Below, one piece after another: positions 20,920 to 33,159 of a stretch of 64,000 nt of DNA. A model generated the notes under the pieces. The model did no database searches. It worked only from the letters and a program-made list of their open reading frames with translations, and was not told where the DNA came from. The translations under genes were made by a program, and so were the position numbers. The number at the start of each line of letters is the position of its first letter. Position 1 is the first letter of the stretch. The stretch spans positions 12,505,441 to 12,569,440 of the forward strand of contig NC_088795.1 of NCBI RefSeq assembly GCF_011386835.1, in the 5' to 3' direction. This DNA is from Chrysemys picta bellii (taxonomy: Eukaryota > Chordata > Testudines > Emydidae).

Positions 20920-22165
20920 TGTCAAATGCCTGGCAAATGTCATTCTCTGCTGTATTAATAGGAGTGTCATGGCTAAGACACAGGAGGAGATGGTTCCACT
21001 GTATTGGGCACTCGTGAGGCCTTTCTGTGTCCAGTTTTGGGCACCCCATTTTAAGGAAGATGCAGCCATATCCGAGAGAGTCCAGAGAACAGCAACAAAA
21101 ACAATGAAACGTGACCTATGAGAAAAGGTAGTTTAACTACTTGGGTATGTTCAGTCTCAAGAAGAGATGGCTGAGGGGGGGAACTCCTCAAAAATGTAAA
21201 CGATTATTACAAAGGTGAGGGTGACGGAGAACAATTAATTTCCACTGAGGGCGGGACAAGAAGGGAAAAGCTCAGTTTGCAGCAAGGGAGGTTTAGGTGG
21301 GATATCAGGAAATGCTTAAACGATAAGGTTAGATAGTTAAGCACTGGAACAGGTTATCAAGGGAGGTTGTGTCATTGGAGGTTTTCAAGGACAGGTTAGA
21401 GGGTTAGACAAATATCTGACAGGGATGGTCTAGGTCAGAGGTGGGCAAACTATGGCCCGCAGGCCATATCTGGCTTGCGGGACTGTCCTGCCTGGTCCTC
21501 GAGCTCCTGGCCCGGGAGGCTAGCCCCCAGCCCCTCCCCTTCTGTTCCCCCTCCCCCACAGCCTCAGCTCACCCCGCCTCTGGTGCAATGCTCTGGGTGG
21601 TGGGACTGTGAGCTCCTGGGGCAGCGCAGCTGCAGAGCCTGGCCTGACCCGGTCTCTATGCTGCGTGGTGGCGGCATGGCCCGGTTCCAGCGACTGGCGC
21701 TCCAGGCAGCGTGGTAAGGGGGCAAGGAGCAGGGGGGGTTGGATAGAAGGCAGGGGAGTTTGGGGTGGTGGTAAGGGGGCAGGGGTGTGGATAGGGGTGG
21801 AGGGAGGAACAGGGGGTTGAATGGGAGCAGGGGTCCGGGGGGGGCCATCAGGAAGGAGCGGGGTTGGATGGGGCATTGGGGGGGCAGTCAGGGGCAGGGG
21901 GTTCTGGGGGCAGACAGGGAGCAGGGGTGTGTGGATGGGGCAGGGGTCCCAGAGAGGCTGTCAGGGAACGGGGGGGGTTGGATGGGCAGGAGTCCTTGGG
22001 GAGGCATGACCCCCTCCCCTAACTGGCCCTCCATCCAATTTACAATACCCGTTGTGGCCCTCAGGCCAAAAAGTTTGCCCGCCCCAGGTCTAGGTATACT
22101 TATCCTGCCTCCCCATTGGGGAATGGACTAGCTAGTCTCTTGAGGGCCCTCCCAGTCCTAGATCT
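20920..22165 (+). mobile_element. CR1 LINE 3' fragment, split by a MITE
   Basis: The plus-strand frame at 20920-21120 gives CR1 ORF2 C-terminal signatures (LVRPFCVQFWAPHFKEDAA, then ERVQRTATK), followed by stops. The element continues to the tail gggatggtctaggt, is interrupted at 21436-22087, and resumes as ctaggtatacttatcctgcc to about 22165. It is a truncated, dead copy. Confidence 0.8.
21436..22087. mobile_element. hAT-like MITE inside CR1
   Basis: The ends CAGAGGTGGGCAAACTATGG and AGTTTGCCCGCCCCAG are inverted repeats of a hAT non-autonomous family. The 8-bp duplication gtctaggt occurs at 21428-21435 and 22088-22095. The interior holds a degenerate G-rich tandem array (about 21720-21990) built on ggatggggcaggggt-like words. 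Open frames inside are artefacts of that array. Confidence 0.85.
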
Positions 22166-22360
22166 CGGATGCCCAAGAAGAACTAGATTCCGCTTCCCTC
22201 CCTCTTAGCTGCGTTGCCTCTGCAGGGCTAATCTAGTTAAAAACAAACCAACAAACACTAAAAACGTTTAGGCCCCAGTCCTGCAGCTGGGTAGCCGTAA
22301 GCAGGCTGCTGCACCCTCACAAATCGTCCATGAGCCTTTGTCACTAACATCCCTAGATAG

Positions 22361-22468
22361 TAGCAGAGGGGTAGCCATGCATCCGACGAAGTGGGCATTC
22401 ACCCACGAAAGCTTATGCTCCAATACATCTGTTAGTCTTAAAGGTGCCAAAGGACTCTGTTGCCTTTT
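22361..22468 (+). mobile_element. Penelope-like element tail
   Basis: A 16-base antisense tail piece (tagcagaggggtagcc, 22361-22376) is joined to a sense tail. The insertion is flanked by 14-bp repeats acatccctagatag at 22347-22360 and 22469-22482. The sense part carries gaagtgggcattcacccacgaaagc, a stem like that of the other copies, with CGACGA in place of the CTGATGA core. It is non-coding. Confidence 0.8.
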
Positions 22469-22482
22469 ACATCCCTAGATAG

Positions 22483-23663
22483 GACTCTGAATACAGATCA
22501 GTTGCACAAGAAGCTGTCATTTTTACATCATCACTTTCTGGAGTAAAACCACAATTTAAAAAGCTGCGTTTGGACTGCCCACATGAGTAAGGACTATGCT
22601 ATGCTTCATGCCTGGCTGACCATTCATAATGTCTGGACAGCCACAGGAATTCCTCCGCTGTTACTGTTTCTGGAATTTCCTCAACAATCTCCCAGGATTT
22701 AAGGCACGGGGCTGGTGTTTTGGAAACAGAACAGCCTGGTCTGAAAGACTTTAGCCTGCTCAGCACTATAGGGAGGTGCATCACACAGAAACAAGCGTCA
22801 GTCAGTTCCATAATCGTGCTGCAATTTAGATCAGTGATCAGGAGCGGCTAATCGGAATACGGGCTTGTGACAGAGTGCACAGACAGCAACTGAATCCGCA
22901 TTCTGCTCACCCTTGAACCTATTTGGCCCCGGTGCAGGACCTGAATAAGGAGAGGAGTTCCTGGTTACCAGACCAGGTTGAGGCTGGGTAGCTAATGGGC
23001 TAATTAGCCCATTAAGGAGATTGGATTAAAAAAAAAGCACGGGAAGGCATTGCAAGTGGGGGGAAATAAATAGGCTACCAAGGTCTGATAAAGGGAGCTC
23101 TGTGTGGGGAGACCTTTCCCACCCCCAGTCCTTGGGAGAAGGGGCAGTTAAGCTGAATGACACTGTAAATAGCATGGCTGTATGAGTACGTAAAAGGTGG
23201 TGAGGCGATGCATTGGAGTAGCTACAAAAGGAGGGTCTCCGAATGGTCTGGATGAGAGCAAAGAAGGCGGGAGCAGGGGATGCCCCATAACAGGCCTTCA
23301 TTCTGCAAGTTCTTACTCCTGTGAATACATCTTGCATGTGTGAAATCCCCAGCTGACATCAATGGGACGATTCACATGAGTAAAGACTACTTGAATAAGT
23401 AAAGGTGGGGAGGATTGGGGCCCCAAATAGCCGTCCCACATATGGAGAATGTGAGTAAGTAATCTTCTTTCAAATGACACAAGGCAAGAAGGGTATTAGG
23501 TGTCTTTAACTGTGTCCACGTCTATAGATTAGAACATTCAGCACTGTGATCATCACATAACACACTCCTTGTCTCCACCACACACCACCAATGTTATCGT
23601 TGCTACGGCAAGTGTTCCCAGATCCTAGTTCCCAGTCTCATTTTAGACAGGTGCAATACACAC
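22483..23663. other. Mostly unassigned, possible LTR start at 22866
   Basis: A block starting ttgtgacagagtgcacagacag at 22865 resembles an LTR 5' end and carries a purine-rich stretch. No right end or target repeats were found. The rest shows no gene. Confidence 0.3.
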
Positions 23664-23666
23664 TTA

Positions 23667-23896
23667 GGGCTTGTCTTCACTATGGGCTAAATCCGCGCGG
23701 CTGCGATCGATGCAGCGGGATCGATTTAGCGAGTCTGGTTAAGACATGCTAAGTTGATGGGGAAAGCGTCTCCCATCTACATCGCAGTGTAGACACCGCA
23801 GTAAGTCAGTGTAGGTTATGTTGACTTCAGTTGCTAGTTTACATAACTGAAGTAGTGTAACTTACATCGACTTAGCGCCATAGTGAAGTCAAGCTC
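23667..23896. mobile_element. Harbinger-like MITE
   Basis: A 230-bp element has ends GGGCTTGTCTTCACTATGG and CCATAGTGAAGTCAAGCTC and TTA flanks at 23664-23666 and 23897-23899. It is non-coding. End motif and target match the Harbinger at 9444-13943. Confidence 0.85.
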
Positions 23897-24702
23897 TTAG
23901 AGCACAAATAAAAATTCTGGGATGAAAATTAAGTCAAGGCCCAGGTGCTTCCAGTGTTTTGGTGGGAAGACGGAGGAAATCACTTGAAAAGAAATCATTA
24001 CTCTAGTTATTCTTGTATTTGCATAGGTGTTTAGATGGTTTCTCATTCCATATAGTTAATTTTGTATCCTGAGAGCTTGTTGCAAATGGAGCCAATAGGA
24101 GAGGCACTGCAAAGCAGCATATGGCCTGCACTTAGGACTACGTTCTCTTCTCTTCCCAAATGAAATCTCTGCAGCACTGTGCAGTATTTCAGACGGAGGC
24201 TGCCTGGAAGAGGGTCTCTGTAGGAAAGAGAAGTAGGGGAAAGGGGCAGCCCAGCCACGTCACATTTTCTACAATGTTAAGTCTGTACCATCAGATCTGA
24301 CCTCAAATTTGTCCACTAGTAAAAATATCCCTTTGATCCCATCAGAGGCACTCTGCATATCTGATGATATCTGATGACCGTGGTAAAGCACTCTTTGACT
24401 TGGTTCAGTAAGACCAAGTATTCCCATCAGCCTTGATTCTCCACTCCATCCAAACTCTGCCTGGGTGGAGAATTGGTTATGGCTCCCTGGTCCTGGTGCA
24501 AATTTGGGTGGTATAGGGGCCGCTCTAACTTTCCTCACTGCCATAGTAGCAGTGGAGTAGTAGGTGTAGCAGAGCTTTACCTTTTTGTCCATGTTCCCCG
24601 CATGCCCAACCCCTACAACACCCTCAACATGCCCCGCCTTCCACCTTACCCAGGGGTGGTAGCTGGTGGTGCAGGAGGAGCTGGAATCACCTCATCCAGA
24701 TT

Positions 24703-24890
24703 TAGAATCATAGAATATCAGGGTTGGAAGGGACCTCAGGAGGTCATCTAGTCCAACCCCCTGCTCAAAGCAGGACCAATTCCCAACTAAATCATCCCAG
24801 CCAGGGCTTTGTCAAGCCTGACCTTAAAAACCTCTAAGGAAGGAGATTCCACCACCTCCCTAGGTAACCCATTCCAGTGCTATTCCAGAT
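24703..24890 (-). mobile_element. CR1 LINE 3' end
   Basis: The reverse complement of a CR1 3' end: tagaatcatagaatatcagg, then ggttggaagggacctcaggaggtcatctag and ccaaccccctgctcaaagcagg. It is truncated at its 5' side near 24890. Confidence 0.9.
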
Positions 24891-26018
24891 TTAGGTCAGT
24901 GGAGAGTGCCCCAGTGCAGCGTAAACCCTCCACCGGTCATCTACACCGGCTTTAAGGCCTCTCCGCACCACGTACGCGACTTGACGCTGCATTAGCTGAG
25001 AATCCGCCCATTGACTTTAACTTGAGTTGGGAGTGCTCAGCACTTCTGGGAACCAGGCCCAGCATGCCACAGTTTGGGCACCAAGAACAGGGCATCCAAA
25101 ATTAGCAGCCTCCAGAACCCTAAGGGACTTGCCCAAGCCCAGTTCTGTTCTTTAGTGGCCAGGCTTGAGCAATTAAAGGCTCCTTTTATTTTCCAGAGAA
25201 AATGGGTTATTTCTTCCCTTTCCTCATTGTGGTGAATTGTTTTGTACTTACTCATTTTCTTAGTCAGAATTCTCATACTCACCTGGCTCATTGCCATTAT
25301 TCGGCCTGCTAGGCCAGGGTGGTGTTAGTTGTGACTATTCAGAGATTCTACTCAGGCTGGTTACAAGAGGGCATATAATGAGGAGGTCAGAGTCTATGTA
25401 AACAGGAAATAAAGACAGTCTTGCATTCATCCTGACCATGATGTCCTAGTAGACTCTAATTTCTACAGTCAGATACTTGGCATTCAGAGATCTGTGTATT
25501 TTAGCTTTGTTTTTTTCAGTTTAAATATTTGCTTTTGAAGGCGTTCATCTCCTCAGTCTAGGGTGTGATACTGGTCCCATTGAAGTTAACGGGTTAAGTC
25601 CGCATCCAGCACTTTGACAAAATCTCACCTGATGGGAGTTATGTTATTGACATCGATGGGGATGGGAGCAGATCCTTAACCTAGATTAATCCCACTGGGT
25701 ATTAATTTGCATTTGCAATATTAAAAACCCTCCATCTGTAAAGCAACTGAAAACAAAATATGCGGTTAGTACTGTAGTTCTCTTTCAGTCTGAATAAAGG
25801 TAAATAGATGTCAGACAAGTTACTCAGAAGTGTCTGCATCATGCACTTTTGAACTAGTAACTTTATGGAAAGTAAACAGAACTGTGAACGGTGTAATGCA
25901 CCGTTTTCTTAAATCAGAATTGAAGCAGTGGCACATGCAAATGGTTCGGGAATACAGCAGAGTTTACAGTAAACTGTGAGATTTGAATTTGGATTCTTCC
26001 TGCCCCATCAGGTGCCAC
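24891..26018. other. Unassigned
   Basis: No gene is recognised. Bases 24900-25020 may contain further degraded repeat sequence. Confidence 0.3.
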
Positions 26019-26021
26019 TTA

Positions 26022-26259
26022 GGGTATGTCCACACTGCAATTAAAAATCCATGGCTGATCTGTGCCAGCTGACTTGGCGCTCAGGTTAAGGGGCTGTTTA
26101 ATTGCAGTGGAGACATTCATGCTCAGGCTGGAAACCGGGCTCTAAAACTAATCCAGACATCTACACTGGAGTTAAACAGCCCCTTAGCCCGAGCCCCACA
26201 AGCCCCAGTCAGCTAGCACGGGCCAGCCACAAGATTTTAATTGCCATGTAGACGTACCC
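26022..26259. mobile_element. Harbinger-like MITE
   Basis: A 238-bp element has ends GGGTATGTCCACACTGCAATTAAAA and TTTTAATTGCCATGTAGACGTACCC and TTA flanks at 26019-26021 and 26260-26262. Internal copies of taaacagccccttag and its near complement give it a long-hairpin character. Confidence 0.88.
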
Positions 26260-26454
26260 TTAGGGCATGAAAGAGACTCTGCCATTCCTGTCTATCACGC
26301 TGTTTGCTGGAATGGCTGCTCTGTGTTTTTGTAATTTAGCTTTTTTTGTGAGGATAGATCAGTGGCCTATCGCTCAACCCCCCCCCCCCCCCGCCCCCAA
26401 ACCTGGAGGACCAGTGCCCTGCTTTTCGTCAGGTCCCTACCACGACCACTTGTT

Positions 26455-27000
26455 TTTATTAATTGTATTACCAGAGCACCTAGGAGCCCTAGTGTAACAG
26501 GTCAGGCTCCACTCCTGTCCTGAGATCCCACCCAAACAACCTTGGATGTGTTCTGTTTGTTAGCGCCTCCATGAACTTTCTTTAATTACCTCCACCAAAC
26601 AACCATCACAATCCCATGCAGCAACTCTACAGTTTTCCCTTTTCCTTGAGGGAGCACTGAGGACGAGGGGAAGATCTCATCACCCTGGGATCTTACTTCC
26701 TCTGGGCTCTGCTGGCTTCCCCATTGCACTTCCTTCCTTTTGACCGACCCTCTCAGGTAATGGGATTCTTAGCTCATCAGCCCCCTGATTAGGTAATTAA
26801 GTACTTCACTTCTCCATCAGGCCTTTTCTGTGGGAACTAATTAATGCTTACGTGATAAGAGTGCTGAGGTCAGCTACTGGCTGTCAGCACGGTCACACCT
26901 AGTCATGGACCATGTCCCCAGTGTGCAAGGTGCTGTACAAACACAGAACAAAAAGACAGTCCGTGTCCCAAGGGGTTTACCCTTTGACCTGTCCAGTATG
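26455..27000. repeat. Old interspersed repeat split by an LTR
   Basis: The left part (26455-26492, tattaccagagcacctaggagccctag) and the right part (26898-27000, cctagtcatggaccatgtcc...gctgtacaaacacagaac) form one repeat. Related copies lie at 27640-27780 and 29105-29240. I recognise the pattern as a common reptile interspersed repeat but cannot name the family. Confidence 0.6.
26493..26897. mobile_element. Solo LTR with perfect 5-bp target repeat
   Basis: A 405-bp block begins TGTAACAGG and ends GGTCACA. It is flanked by cctag at 26488-26492 and 26898-26902. It interrupts a repeat whose two halves align with the copies at 27640 and 29105, which confirms the boundaries. Its orientation is unknown. 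Confidence 0.8.
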
Positions 27001-27639
27001 GCCCTACCGTGAGTTAAAATCCTGCTGGCATAGCTCTCAGGGCCTTTGCTACACACAAGCCTTCCCCCTGTGTCAAGATGCTGTTCCCAGAGAAGGAGGT
27101 TATGAGTTACACTAGGTGTATAGAGAGTTTGTTAAAGTTAGATCAATAATTTTATTTGAATGACCCGTCTTTCTTCAAGTTGTTCAGCTGTTAATCTCTT
27201 ACAGGCAGTAAGTCATTCCATTTGACTTCATTCTTTTATTTTGATCAACCACGTTTCTACAGGCGATATTTGTTTTTTTCATCCATAGTGATATACATTT
27301 ATTGGCTGCAGTCATGGGACCACTCAAGAGGTATCTGTTCTTTAATTTCACCAAATCAGGACATTTTCCTAACAGCTTAGGAATAAGAGATTGAGGAAAA
27401 TATCCCTGAAATAACTCTTATGGCGGTTTTCTAAAATCAGATGAAAACGCTTTCAATTTGGGATGGTCCCAGAAGATACAAAGATGGTTCCTGATAGCCA
27501 GGAATCCCCTCTACCACTTTGATGTGAATTTTGTGTCTGTTTAGTTTTGCAAGACAGGCCTATGAAAGTATCCAATCACTGTTGCCCGCTGGTATTCTCT
27601 CCACGACGGGGAGTTAGTACCGCTCAGAATAGCTAGTAG

Positions 27640-27780
27640 TATTTTATTATATTGATCTGTACTGTGGCAGCACCTACCACCTATGAGCCCTCATTATGGA
27701 TCAGGACTCCATTTCACTAAGCGTTGTACAAACACACAGCAAGAAGCCAGTCCCTGACCCAAAGAGCCGGCATTGTCTCA
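27640..27780. repeat. Old interspersed repeat, copy 2
   Basis: This copy shares the atcaggactccatttcactaag and gttgtacaaacac words with the copies at 26898 and 29105. Family not named. Confidence 0.5.
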
Positions 27781-27789
27781 TTCCAGTCA

Positions 27790-29090
27790 GCTGGAGAGAG
27801 TTGTTCGTTCTTTTCCTTTTCCCAACCTAGCCTCAACGTTGCTCTGCAATTCTGTAAGAAAAAGCACATGCAACGTGACTGTTTGTTGTATTTTTAACCA
27901 GAAATCTGATTACTTTGCAATTCCCTTACATATTGGGGACAAATCTAGTTTGATCTGTCCCAAACGCTTATTATTTGGTAAATAACTCCTTTAATTGTCG
28001 GGAAATTTGTATTTTCTTACATCTGTGTAATGTATATTGCGAAGGGTCTTGGCTCAATTTTGTCAAATACTTTCTCACATATTACAAAGCTTTTTGTGCC
28101 CATTTTTTCTCTTATCTCTTTTGTGACGTTAAGGCTGATGTCTGGGTTATTGTAAATGGTGGTGAGTTTTGAAATTTCCCTTGAAAGTACTGGCTGTTTC
28201 CTCATATCGTCCTAGATTTTCAACCCCCTGGAAATCCTAGAGGTTCTGACTGCCCTTTGGAAAAGGGATTTAGCAGAAACCCCAAATAACATCACTGCTT
28301 TGACGTGTGAATGACAGTCTGAGCAAACATGTAGCAGAACACACCCGAGTGCTTTGAATACCAGCACAAATCTTATGCTAACATGGCTCTAGCATTTCCT
28401 TAGCAAAGGCTACTACTAAAATTCCTTTGGTGACCCTCATCTGACCCCTTTCCGTTTCTAGTGTTGTTCTTTTCTTCGCAAAGGTAGTTAATGGGATTTT
28501 GTCAAAGCCAAATCCTAACCCTGCTTTCTGTGTCTGCTTAGGGGTATAACAACCTCCTATGGCTGCACACCCAGGCTCCATGGAGGGCTGACCAGGTGTA
28601 TTTGGGCATGATGGGTAAAGGGGAGGAGAGAACTCTCATCCATTTTGCAGGCAGATGGTGTAGAGCTGCTTAGCTTGGGAGGAACTCATTTAAAGGAGCA
28701 ATTCCCCTCCACCCTGCCCGAGTCTCTGTGCAGCTTAACCCACTCACTCCTCTCTACTAGAGCTACAGCAGTGACCCCACATATCGCAGTCAGGCTGGAC
28801 AGTCACAAACTCAGCCCCCGGTGAGGGGGAGAGGTTGGTGATCGTGTATGTGTTGCACAGCTGCATAAGCTTCAAACCTCCAAGGTCCTCAGCACTCCTG
28901 CAAGATGCTGAGTGCCGTCGGGGACTTTAACGAGCACTGAGGGTGCTCAGCACCTTTGGGAGTCCCTCACCACCTCGCAGGTTTGAGCCCCAAGGGAGTA
29001 AACTTCCTCCCCTCAGGTTCTGTGAAAATATCCGTGATAGTGGTGCCTGTCTTCATCACGAAGCTGCTGAGAGGCTGTGCAGGCTGCCAC
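27790..29090. other. Unassigned
   Basis: No gene is recognised. Bases 28870-28990 contain cagcactcctgcaagatgctgag-type words seen in reptile repeats, but no boundaries are visible. Confidence 0.3.
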
Positions 29091-29104
29091 GGGTCAGAGT
29101 TTGA

Positions 29105-29560
29105 ACTGTGTTGTCATTTATTTCTATTACTGTGCTGCATAGGAGACCCGGTCATGGACCAGGATCCCACTTGTGCTAGGCGCTGTACAAATGCAGAACA
29201 AAAAGCCAGTCCCTGCCCCAAGGAGCCTACATCCTAAGTATAAGACAAGCAGCAACAGAAGGTTACAGACGGATGGGGCATACAAGTAACCAATGAGACA
29301 TTTGTGGTCTCAGCACAGCAACCGCTTCACTTCTTGTCAAGCTTTTTTGTACGCTTCATGGCAAAGAAGAGTTTTGAGGAGGGATTTGAAGGTGGATAAT
29401 GAAGTGGCTTTGCAGATATGGATGGGGTACACCTCCCAAGTGTGGGGGGCAGCATGGGAGACAGCAGGAAGGGGCTTGCTGGAAAATGTAACAAGTGGGT
29501 GATGGCGGGGGGCTTCATGGGCTGATCGAAGGCAAGCTTTGAGAGCTCAATAGCAAATGA
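29105..29560. repeat. Old interspersed repeat, copy 3
   Basis: This is the longest copy of the family at 26455 and 27640: tggaccaggatcccacttgtgctaggcgctgtacaaatgc, then a tail with gtataagacaagcagcaac. The downstream part to about 29560 may belong to it. Confidence 0.5.
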
Positions 29561-32500
29561 GAGGTAGGGTGGGGATTTTTTATTTATTTTTTTTTTTTTT
29601 TTGAACAGCCTTGAAAGTGAATACAAGCTGCTTATTTTTGATGGGATGGAGAAGAGAGACCCAACGGAGAGATTCAAAGAGACGAGTGACAAGATCAAAA
29701 TGACGGGCTAGGAAAACGTCCACTGCAGCAGCATTCTGAATGGTTAGGAGTGGGGACAAGATTGCATTTCTCAAGGCCAGAAAGAAGACCATTGCAGTAA
29801 TCGAGATGTCAGAAGATGAGAGCTTAGGCAAGAGTTCTAGCTGTGTGGAGGTGGGGGAAAGAGTGGTAGTTTGTGTGTCAGAGGTAGACAGGTTAGTGAT
29901 TGCAGTGATACATCTTTCATTCTGTGGCGTCGGCTTGACAGGAGAACCTGTGACACAAATATATCTTCTTTGACTAAGCGACTGCATGTAATTGCATTGA
30001 GCTGCGTCCACACTGTGGCTCACGTTCTGCTGGATCCTGAGAGGTGCTCAGCACTTCATGAGGTACTAAACTATCACAGCTGAACTTCCTGATTACTGAT
30101 GGCCCTGTGAGATGCAAGCTAGAGCATAGCCTAGAAAATTTCAAGTTTCCTCTACCTGCTTTGGTTAAGTTTGAGAGAAAAGATCCTGAACCAACAGCAC
30201 CAGCACAACATTCTCCCCACCCCTCCCTACACACACACACACACACAGTGTCAGTCTGCCAGAACCAACACTCTGGCCTGTTACAGAAGAACTTTGGGGA
30301 AGAGTGGAATATTGGCCATAAACACCCTGATCCAGTGGAGCTGACTACGCCTTGAGAAACTGTTCCGGATAGTTACTGTCTTTGCTTTGAACAATGACAC
30401 TCCTTGAGAAACCAGTGGCAGTGGAACATGAAACCAAAAGGGCATTGGAACTCTGGGAATTCTTAGTTGCTTTGGCCCTCATCCTTTGACAATGTTCATG
30501 TCATTGAGTGTGGTTTGCTATAGGGAGGAACAGCTGAGTTGCCCCATGGAAACATACCTTTACTTTGACTCATCCATATTCTAAGAAAATGAAGTTGCCA
30601 TTTTTGGAGAAGGTAAGGTAGTTACTGTAACTCAAGCATGTGAGATCACCCTCTGGAATGTAGTGAAGGTTCATTTGCATTGGACCATCAGCCCATCTAG
30701 TGTGGCAACCTGCCTCCGGCAGCAACTGATGACACATACTTCAGGGGAAGGGAAAAGTTCCCTCTAATGCACTCTGTTCATTATGCAAAGTGGTGCCTTG
30801 ACAAAGTGGAGAATTCCTTTCAGACTGCTACAGGGATGAGTTTAGATGAGGTTCACTTAAGTGGAAACAAAGGGTTTCATTGGGGTTTGGAGAAAGATAG
30901 AGATATTGTAAGTAAATCTGACAATGATCAGAGAGGCTACTAAGTATTATCTTTCCATTTCACCTTCATTAAAGGTAAAATTAAAATTAAGATTTAAGAG
31001 TAAAATTGCCCATTATCTGCTAGGACCCATGCATTTCTCTCCAGCCGAAAATAATAGGAAACTTACAAACAGCTTGGTGCCTTCATAGATTAATAGCATA
31101 TGGCTGACACCAGAACACAGTATACATTGCTTAACAGGCAGGCAATAACCTTCCCCACGTTTAAGATCGCAGATCCTATTGAAATTTCCTGTTTGGAAGG
31201 GGGACGGAGGGCGGGATTTATAATAGAGTTGGGCAAAACACAGGACTTTTCTTTCTCACGGAAAATTCTGAGATGTCAAAAGTTGGTCGAGTCCTAAATC
31301 AGGGTGAAAAATTGAAATCTCGTTGTTGTTTTTGTCCCCCCCTCCCAAAAAAAACCATAATATTTTGTTTTGACCTTACTGACCTTTTTTGTTGTAATAA
31401 GGTCAAAACATTTTGTTTAAATGAGGTCAGAACAATCCATTTTGATTTTATTGTTATGTATATTAATTAGTTGGGGAGGGGGGGAAGTGGAAATGAAATG
31501 ATTATAATCATGACTAATACAATTCTTAGAATGTGCTGGGGGTGAATATTGCTTCTGTTGAGGATGGAAGCCACATCATTTCTGCAAACCCAACCCCTCC
31601 CTACATGACACCATGTGAGAGCCAAGATCTGGGACTGGCAAACAAATTCAACAGGCAGCAAACATTAACTTTTTATTAGAGAAACAGTAATTGTTGAAAA
31701 GAGGGTTGGAGCATTAGCCTTATCAAGCATAGATTCATATTTCAGCATGTATAGCTCTGTTTATAAGTTGGCCACACCAAAATGCCCTCCAGGAACAGCC
31801 ACAGTGACCTGGGCTGCCTGGCTATCATTCCTACTGGCAGTGGTAGATGTATTTAGTCTCTGGGGGCCCCGTCTGAGCATGGCACACTATCTGGGCTGCC
31901 CATGCGGCTCTCTGAGCATGGTTGCAAGGTAATTGTGATGTTTCGCCACCCTATATCAGCATCTCGTTAATTTTGCCAAAAATTTTCACCCATTCCTGGC
32001 TGGTGATTCAAACAAACTTCTCCCGGAGTAGGGAGTCTGTACACTCAGTTAGATTCCAGGACAGGGCATACTTATCATGACCGCTTCTGTATCTCACAAG
32101 TCTACTCCATTCATAGATCTGCTGGTCAGTCACCAGAGAAGGAAAAATGTCCTTTGCATAGACAGAGAGCTCTCCTCCACTGGCCTGAAACAGGAGCGCT
32201 CTCCATCACTCAGGGACCTCCAGAGTGTGTCCTGCCTGAAACTATGGTAAAAACTGAAACTAGGAATCCTCGTCCTCTGCCTACTTTGCCCCTAGTAATG
32301 GGGGAAAAAATCAAAAGGGCTTAAAATGTCTGTATTGTGTTATGCTCACCATAATGTATCTGGGCTGGAATTGTAGGTTGCAGTAGCTTCTGAGCTGGCT
32401 GCTGAATAAAGGATGAAATTCAAAAACAACCCAAATAATGAAGTATCAACTTGTAACCTTGCAGTTATGCAGCCCCTAAAAGGGTAGAAAACTTTTTTTT

Positions 32501-32768
32501 TTTTCTCATATTCAAACACTAAGGCACACTTTGATTTTCGTTGGCAGGGCCTTCCACATCTGCTGGGTGGAGACAAGGAGCCGGGGGGGGGGGGGGGGGG
32601 AGGCTACATAAAAGAAGGAAAAGTCAGGACAAAATGCAGCTGACGTGGATGAGCAGTTCCAGGGAGACGAGGAGGTTGCAGAGGGAGAAGGAGACAAAGG
32701 CTGTGCAGAGCTTGGAACACTGATGGCTGGAGGCTGAGGGAGGGGACAGTGCAGCAGAAAAACCTTTT
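29561..32768. other. Mostly unassigned
   Basis: Contains a T-rich tract at 29580-29602, an (AC)n run at 30230-30247 and a G run at 32583-32600. A CR1-like word set (ccatcagcccatctagtgtgg) lies near 30686. No gene is recognised and the short open frames lack domain features. Confidence 0.35.
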
Positions 32769-32840
32769 TCATAGAATATCAGAGTTGGAAGGGACCTCAA
32801 GAGGTCATCTAGTCCAACCCCCTGCTCAAAGCAGACACGT
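32769..32840 (-). mobile_element. CR1 LINE 3' end, short
   Basis: The reverse complement of a CR1 tail: catagaatatcagagttgga, then agggacctcaagaggtcatctag and ccaaccccctgctcaaagcaga. It is truncated after about 70 bases. Confidence 0.85.
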
Positions 32841-33159
32841 GTCTGAGAGGTTGTTTGTCTTTGTGATCACCAGACTACAGGCCCCAGAGCCAGCTTCAGT
32901 ACCCGGCCACGATCCGTCTGGGGTGTTCATTGAATCCCCACCAAGCTATCATGTCCTGCAACCTATGCAGTCATTGGACAATATCGTGGGCTTGGCTGGT
33001 CCATGAGCCATGCACTGAACAATTCATCCAGTTCCACTACCAGGGAGACTACCTGTGCCAGTGTAGATAGTTTGCCTGTTTTTCACTTTTTGCTTTTTGG
33101 GGTGGGCAAGCTGCTCACATAGGGTCAGGAATGTCTGCTTCATGTGTAAGCTCTGGCAC

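Noticed and set aside
21475..22131. Gly-rich and Pro-rich open frames
   Set aside because: These are products of the G-rich array inside a hAT MITE with clear ends and target repeats.
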